Shown here: positions 10,301 through 12,174 of the stretch, in pieces | Numbering within the stretch: position 1 is the stretch's first letter | Layout of the letters: each line of letters starts with the position of its first letter | NCBI GenBank assembly: GCA_020631175.1 | Contig: JAHDHT010000042.1 | Span: forward strand, 11,916-24,089 | DNA length: 12,174 bases | Direction of reading: 5' to 3' | From: Chitinophagales bacterium | Lineage (GTDB): Bacteria; Bacteroidota; Bacteroidia; Chitinophagales; JAHDHT01 | Notes under the pieces: generated by a model | The model's input: the letters and a program-made list of their open reading frames with translations, nothing else | The model's database searches: none | What the model was told of the DNA's origin: nothing | Translations under genes and position numbers: made by a program

Positions 10301-11700
10301 CCATTAAATGGAGCAACACCTGCTGTAATTGGAGTGGCACCGGTTGTAGGCACAAAACAAGTGCCTTCAAAATCATCACCTGTTCCACCTTCATTGGCAA
10401 CTAATGTAATCGCCGTTCCCGAAGGAGAAATTAATTCAATAACCAAATCTCCAACATTCGGATGATCAATATCTAAACAAACAGAAACAATTTCATCAAC
10501 GGTGGCCGTAATAGCCGGAGCATCAACACCCGATACCGTTACCGTTGAACTTAAGCCTGCATTATCATTATCAGGAATACTTCCACCCGAACCGGTAAAA
10601 GCAATTTCAATATCATTTGGTCCGCCCAAAGCAGTCGCACCCGTTAAGGTAGCCGTTTCACCCGGACATAAAGCAATCGGTTCTGCCGGACTTACAAGGC
10701 TCACATCAGGAGCCGGTAAAACGGAAACCGCATAACAAGTCTGGAAAAAATCGATACCAACATTTGCACAATCAGCATTAATGTATTGTAAGCATAGATC
10801 GCCCGGCGCAACCAAATCCCAGTTCACATCAATAACCGGCCCGGTGTCTACCTGATTACCTGCCGAATCAAACCAGGTATAGGTAACACCTGCTTCTTCA
10901 TTCGTCACAGCAAACTGTGTAACATCCTGACTACAAACCAAATTCGGTCCGTCAATTACCGGCGCTTGTGGTAAAGAACAAGGCGCTAATGCAGGAGCTG
11001 GACCGTTCGTATCATTCGGATCATTCGGATCATAACTTGGATCTTCAAAATCCTGCGTTGCTTCATCATCGTCACAATCACATCCACCCGCACCGGATGT
11101 CCATGTTCCTAAACCATAAGGAGGACCATTATCACTCATCGCCAAGACATTGACCGATAAATCAGTATTTGTTCCATTAAAATCCGCTACATTTATCGTT
11201 GAAATCGTCCAGCAAAATTGAGGACAGTTGGCACCTGTACCTCCGCCAGAGTCACCCCAGATCGTGGTAGCACTTGTATAATCAAACACAAATCCGCCAC
11301 CAACAGAAGCAACATCAATACAAGCAAGACTGCCTACACCGGTTGTAGTTACCGAAGGAATCGGCGCACTTAACTGAGTTGCATTATAAAAGCCCCATGT
11401 TCCTGCGCCACCACAATTAGTCGGCATAGAAATGACGCTAATAGTACTAATATCCCATGCATCACCAAACTGTAGAATAGCACTGTGAAGCCAGTCAATA
11501 CCTACCTGTTGAAAGCCCGTTATCGTTACGCACATCTCAACCTCCGTGTCGAAAGGATAAATCCCATTATTCGACGGTGGGCTAAAAGTTAAGGCAATAT
11601 CGCCCTCGTCAAAACACTGTCCAAAAGCGCTTGAGCTCAGTGATATGCATAAAACGGTTATAGTGAGTAATCGAAAAATGCTGTTGTAAAATTTCTCCAT
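4324..11700 (-). CDS. Giant multi-Ig surface protein with type B T9SS (gliding-motility C-terminal) domain (2458 aa)
   Basis: This is a predicted cell-surface adhesin or fibre exported by the T9SS. Order of parts: signal peptide 1-27 (K3, R10, hydrophobic run, SSSAFG|Q); unrecognised Cys-containing N-terminal domain 28-200; acidic linker 203-236 with DPNDPND at 224-230; PKD-like domain about 241-330; a second PKD/Ig-like domain about 331-566 interrupted by a P-domain (364-509); 21 Ig-like modules 570-2199 in two subtypes; PKD domain from 2200; last Ig-like domain ending near 2369 with the motif SIGLSCTDCPSP; type B sorting tail 2370-2458. I see no catalytic domain. From residue 11 to 2404 I find no Lys or Arg and only two His (72, 413). 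The ATG at 11700 is the only start that keeps the signal peptide, and no Shine-Dalgarno precedes it. It is followed after 11 nt by its likely export partner, the PorP/SprF gene. Sequence does not reveal what it binds. Confidence 0.93.
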   Translation of the reverse strand: MEKFYNSIFRLLTITVLCISLSSSAFGQCFDEGDIALTFSPPSNNGIYPFDTEVEMCVTITGFQQVGIDWLHSAILQFGDAWDISTISVISMPTNCGGAGTWGFYNATQLSAPIPSVTTTGVGSLACIDVASVGGGFVFDYTSATTIWGDSGGGTGANCPQFCWTISTINVADFNGTNTDLSVNVLAMSDNGPPYGLGTWTSGAGGCDCDDDEATQDFEDPSYDPNDPNDTNGPAPALAPCSLPQAPVIDGPNLVCSQDVTQFAVTNEEAGVTYTWFDSAGNQVDTGPVIDVNWDLVAPGDLCLQYINADCANVGIDFFQTCYAVSVLPAPDVSLVSPAEPIALCPGETATLTGATALGGPNDIEIAFTGSGGSIPDNDNAGLSSTVTVSGVDAPAITATVDEIVSVCLDIDHPNVGDLVIELISPSGTAITLVANEGGTGDDFEGTCFVPTTGATPITAGVAPFNGEYGPEFPYFLLTGSATNGDWTLNVVDDGAGAVGMLNYWEMTFNTTYDLDQSTLVWTTADGIITGPTDQLTTTVDGPGTYTLSITDELGCVGFYEVVVNSGAGAAINLSLDPTACTNDPANPIASADQPGGVYTINAPGVINATTGEIDLALTPAGIYTVEYEITNASCSSTANANITISNEPVVSINGLLSNYCNDEGIIALEANPIGGTFTINNVSATELDLSNYTSNTLVTVDYTIVDQNGCPGAASQTVDIAVQEVADFTLPSTNVCEQDGNIIPVLGAGFTPGGIWSGPPGLVINPVTGEVDVASSVPGTSYAITYTTPGAVCNDAVTQFLGINEIQVADFILDQTACINGDSIVPILDPNFTIDGEWTADFGVAIDDSSGTIDLTQSTVGGPYTITYTTPGPFCVSTSTQSISFTGLEDATFSVDADACQTFGTVTPVLDPAAAPGGTWTADFGLDIDPITGQINTNGSTIGGPYALTYTSPSVDCGNTFTQFIEITPVDDASFTFQTEACEGDILIAGPFVTGLPGGTFTMDQGAVIDPVTGLFDLSTLTPGVTYNITYTTPGAYCNGQSTAPFTYNGLPNLSIDGLDSNYCEDNGLVSLAASPAGGSFTIDAIPGSSFDTNNYSAGDVLDIVYTYTDATSNCTNTTDQTVTIDALPVLSIDNLPSTICSTASTFNLEGTPAGGVYEVDGNTTGTFDPSLFSEGDIIDVVYTYTDATTNCSNSITQLIEFDALPVVSIDNEDAYCIDEGVILLEASPAGGEFTINGNVVTEINTGDYSAGDLVSVTYTLDDGSECIGVTSEDIAIDDLPTLSIDNNLIFCEDAAVETLTASPAGGTFTINNVTVTEFDPSSLAGGGTIDVTYTFMDSNNCENSITETLNVNALPQPTFTSLDAAYCVTSALVVLDANPSGGTFTINGMNATELDPTSYSANTTLDVEYTFTDINNCTAVIQQDVNIDDAPQIQTGLEAGYCNDDGQIDLVGNPSGGDFTLDGSAATDFDTNNYTPGDMIEVIYTWDDGQGCSNTVTEQIEIFDIPSATIDTDDNFCEDFGLVNLTASPGGGDFTINGIAAADFNTTDYAPGDVLDVVYLIEDNNECTFEIQQDIVINGLPTVSIDNVDGAYCITSATVSLEATPAGGEFTINGTTVTELVPGDYPAGSVLDVEYVFTDGNNCESSATLQVNIDDAPALASNLNTEYCNNDALVTLEGNPAGGEFTIGGIVVTEFDPTSFSGATSVDVVYSYDDGAGCSNVLTETITLNPEPNGSFTIDEVFCNSDPVVVLGATPAGGDFTVNNTPATEIDPSDFDTYIYLDVNYTYTDPSTNCTTSYNTPVEIYPVPEPSFINLASAYCDGASTITLTADPPGGDFLVDGSAATELIPSDYSIGTSVMVEYTIEDGNGCSATIEQEVGIENNASASIDNAPTEMCSYDAAITLTASPAGGTFSGSGVIGDTFDPNTVTAGQSYAITYDYIDPDGCGAQDIVNIQVNEIDDASFSFDQASYCISAANPMPDNITLPGGTFSADNGLQIDAATGEITISSGAIGEMYEITYTTDGDCPESSTYSISISESDNTNFSYSSTSFCLGSDDPVPLSVGTVGGTFDSADVPVDPVTGEVDLSAAQIGDVYNISYSTTGACASTTTIAIEVDAGDDASFALNQTTFCPDDAVDPSALQIATPGGVFAVDGGLNVNPITGQVDLSGAVGGSTYTLTYTTIGACPSSSQLTFDVLEVPEIALFANEGICLGEEIEVNLDMLSGNMSDFNSSDFVWDFDNAAESTGAGEGPYSLVWDQSGIYTISVIMINQQCSVEPATTDIIVEDLQVFTIEDVSINFGEQISVTTTASGSQPTYSWTPSIGLSCTDCPSPVAQPTEDVTYTVEVFDSVTGCSASTEVSLSVAFVPPFIPNAFTPDNDGLNDAIGVLGEGLSEMNLVIYNRWGERIFETNDPSEKWDGTYKGIHLDPDVFVYVLSYSYLNNEKGFLKGNITLIR
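4327..4593 (-). other. T9SS type B sorting domain (gliding motility-associated C-terminal domain, CHU_C type)
   Basis: Residues 2370-2458 of the giant protein. The diagnostic blocks are FIPNAFTPDNDGLND, the central YNRWGERIFET, the KWDGTYKG turn, the FVYVLSY strand and the closing KGNITLIR. In the family this tail sends very large adhesins such as SprB to the T9SS and typically needs a PorP/SprF-like partner, which is encoded next door. All Lys and Arg of the mature protein lie in this domain. Confidence 0.95.
5104..5823 (-). repeat. Three type B Ig-like modules (B5-B7) of the giant protein
   Basis: Residues 1960-2199 form three modules of about 80 aa. Type B modules open with D-D-A-S-F and a Cys, then have PGG-[TV]-F, a DPxTGxxDLS-like segment, Y-x-[IL]-[TS]-Y-[TS]-T, and a second Cys. 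Examples are VDPVTGEVDLS in B6 and VNPITGQVDLS in B7. They belong to the same subtype as residues 570-647 and 723-1051, but are separated from those by the A block. Confidence 0.85.
5824..8547 (-). repeat. Twelve tandem type A Ig-like modules (A2-A13) of the giant protein
   Basis: Residues 1052-1959 form twelve consecutive modules of about 76 aa (roughly 228 bp). Consensus: LPxxSIDN, then [YF]C-x-D near residue 14, L-x-A-x-PAGG-x-FTING, T-E-x-D-P-x-x-Y, G-x-x-L-D-V-x-YTYTD, and a second Cys in N-C or G-C, ending in V-x-ID. PAGG occurs in eight of the twelve, with PSGG, PGGG and PPGG as variants. The copies have diverged at DNA level except for a few stretches, so the array is old but kept in phase. 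Confidence 0.9.
8548..9534 (-). repeat. Four type B Ig-like modules (B1-B4) of the giant protein
   Basis: Residues 723-1051, about 82 aa each. Shared marks are V-A-D-F or D-A-[ST]-F at the start, PGG-x-W or GEW in the first third, an acidic IDP-x-TG turn, then YTITYTTPG and the second Cys. B2 and B3 are closest to each other: both have WTADFG, and GGPYTITYT or GGPYALTYT. Confidence 0.85.
9535..9759 (-). repeat. Isolated type A Ig-like module (A1)
   Basis: Residues 648-722 match the type A consensus (SINGLLSNYCNDEG, PIGGTFTINN, ATELDLSNY, VDYTIVDQNGC). The module stands between two type B modules, away from the main A array. Confidence 0.82.
9760..9993 (-). repeat. First Ig-like module (B0), type B-like
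   Basis: Residues 570-647. It has the type B marks PGGVYTI, TTGEIDL, a YTVEYEIT strand and two Cys (TAC and ASC), but is shorter than B1-B7. Assignment to subtype B is by eye. Confidence 0.7.
10174..10611 (-). other. Proprotein-convertase P-domain (P/Homo B) inside the giant protein
   Basis: Residues 364-509. The family marks are the SIPDNDNAGLSSTVTVSG opening, the conserved HPNVGDLVIELISPSGT core (H413), and the WTLNVVDDGAGAVGMLNYWEM end. P-domains are beta-jelly-roll domains often found after subtilisin-like proteases. Here no protease domain is present, so a structural or binding role is more likely. Confidence 0.88.
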
Positions 11701-11710
11701 TGGTTACGCC

Positions 11711-11732
11711 AATATTTTGCGGGTAAAATATT
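11711..11732 (-). promoter_or_regulatory. Perfect inverted repeat in the leader of the giant gene
   Basis: AATATTTT and AAAATATT (8 bp each) flank the 6-nt spacer GCGGGT, centred about 21 nt before the ATG at 11700. It could be an operator for a dimeric regulator or an AT-rich hairpin in the 5' leader. It overlaps the place where ribosome access would be controlled. The symmetry is visible; the function is inference. Confidence 0.4.
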
Positions 11733-11916
11733 ATGCCCTTTCTATCCTAGCTAATTGATTCATTTTCAGGCACTTTGCAGCAATTTCCCCCATCGGCCCA
11801 GAAGAATGAAGTACTAAAAATACTAATTTTCCACAGCCATTGTGTATTTATTGTAGGCTAATTTGAGAGATAATGTTAAAAGCATACATTTTAACTTTTT
11901 TATGAAGCGACAGATT

Positions 11917-12064
11917 CGGCTTCGAATCCGGCTTCGCGCCCACTTTCCGCTGCAACGCGCCTCTGCTTCAGGCGCTTCAGCATATGCTTTGTTTGTCTTC
12001 CTCTGTCAGCCTTCACAAAAGCATTGCTTCAGTGCACTTCAGCAGAGCCGGGTTTCCGCTGCAA
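11917..12064. repeat. Patch of short direct repeats and hairpins
   Basis: TTTCCGCTGCAA occurs at 11944-11955 and 12053-12064. CGGCTTCG occurs at 11917-11924 and 11929-11936. GCTTCAG occurs at 11965, 11974 and 12026. Small palindromes AGCATATGCT (11979-11988) and AGTGCACT (12031-12038) lie inside. An arm ATGCTTTGT (11984-11992) can pair with ACAAAAGCAT (12015-12024) with one bulge. Base composition is clearly GC-richer than the genes around it. It looks like a non-coding repetitive element rather than a gene. Confidence 0.5.
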
Positions 12065-12145
12065 TTGGGGCTATTTTGCTGGGTTTCAGGCTTCGTAGAA
12101 TGTATTAGAGTGTAGGATTAAGTTTAAGAGCTTGCTATTATAATC

Positions 12146-12174
12146 TTTGCGGTGGGCAGTTCACAGTTTGCGGT
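12146..12174. repeat. Degenerate 7-bp tandem repeat, cut by the window end
   Basis: Four phased heptamers follow each other: TTTGCGG, TGGGCAG, TTCACAG, TTTGCGG, plus one base. All share T at position 1, C at position 5 and G at position 7. The first and fourth units are identical. The array probably continues beyond 12174. Confidence 0.55.

Larger units (their letters stand above)
11701..12174. other. 474-bp end region without a supported gene
   Basis: This stretch holds the leader of the giant minus-strand gene (11701 to about 11880, AT-rich), then a GC-richer patch (about 11911-12108) with short direct repeats and small hairpins, then the first 29 bases of a 7-bp repeat array at the window edge. 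The promoter of the giant gene should lie here. I find no clean match to the Bacteroidota -7 element TAnnTTTG on the minus strand. One plus-strand open frame (11863-12108) has the composition of the repeats and no recognisable domain. Confidence 0.6.

Noticed and set aside
11815..11822. Minus-strand TATTTTTA as a possible -7 promoter element of the giant gene
   Set aside because: It matches TAnnTTTG in all but the last base, but no TTTG or TTG lies at the proper distance upstream, and such strings are frequent in AT-rich DNA.
11863..12108. Plus-strand open frame of 81 codons
   Set aside because: It spans the repeat-rich patch, has no recognisable domain or ribosome site, and its residue composition follows the short repeats. 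It is most likely a chance open frame in GC-richer DNA.

Overview
The window comes from an AT-rich member of the Bacteroidota, probably a Flavobacteriales- or Saprospiria-like, possibly marine, lineage. The evidence is two proteins carrying the two different C-terminal signals of the type IX secretion system (T9SS), a PorP/SprF-family outer-membrane protein, and starts without good Shine-Dalgarno sequences. I cannot name a species.

Layout, left to right. Positions 1-195 hold the 3' end of thiL (thiamine-monophosphate kinase). Four bases later a 732-residue secreted protein (200-2398, +) begins. It has nine calcium-loop FG-GAP/VCBS-type repeats and a type A T9SS tail. A lipoprotein with a periplasm-facing thioredoxin domain (2467-3177, +) follows. 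A strong hairpin at 3194-3221 lies between convergent genes, and its T-tract faces the minus strand. On the minus strand a two-gene unit runs from the right: a 2458-residue giant surface protein (11700-4324) with a type B (gliding-motility/CHU_C) tail, then after 11 nt a PorP/SprF protein (4312-3245), then the terminator. The last 474 bases (11701-12174) carry no convincing gene. They hold the leader of the giant gene, a GC-richer patch with short repeats and hairpins, and the start of a 7-bp repeat array that runs off the window.

How the genes fit together: the giant protein and the PorP/SprF protein look like a cargo plus outer-membrane partner pair, as known for SprB/SprF. The giant protein has an N-terminal domain, an acidic linker, PKD/Ig-like domains (one interrupted by a proprotein-convertase P-domain), 21 Ig-like modules of two subtypes in the order B-A-B4-A12-B3, a PKD domain, a last Ig-like domain and the sorting tail.

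The most striking observation is that the giant protein appears to contain no lysine or arginine from residue 11 to residue 2404, a run of 2394 residues. The 21 modules in that stretch each keep exactly two cysteines. It therefore looks like a very acidic, disulfide-stabilised cell-surface fibre with no sites for Lys/Arg-specific proteases.
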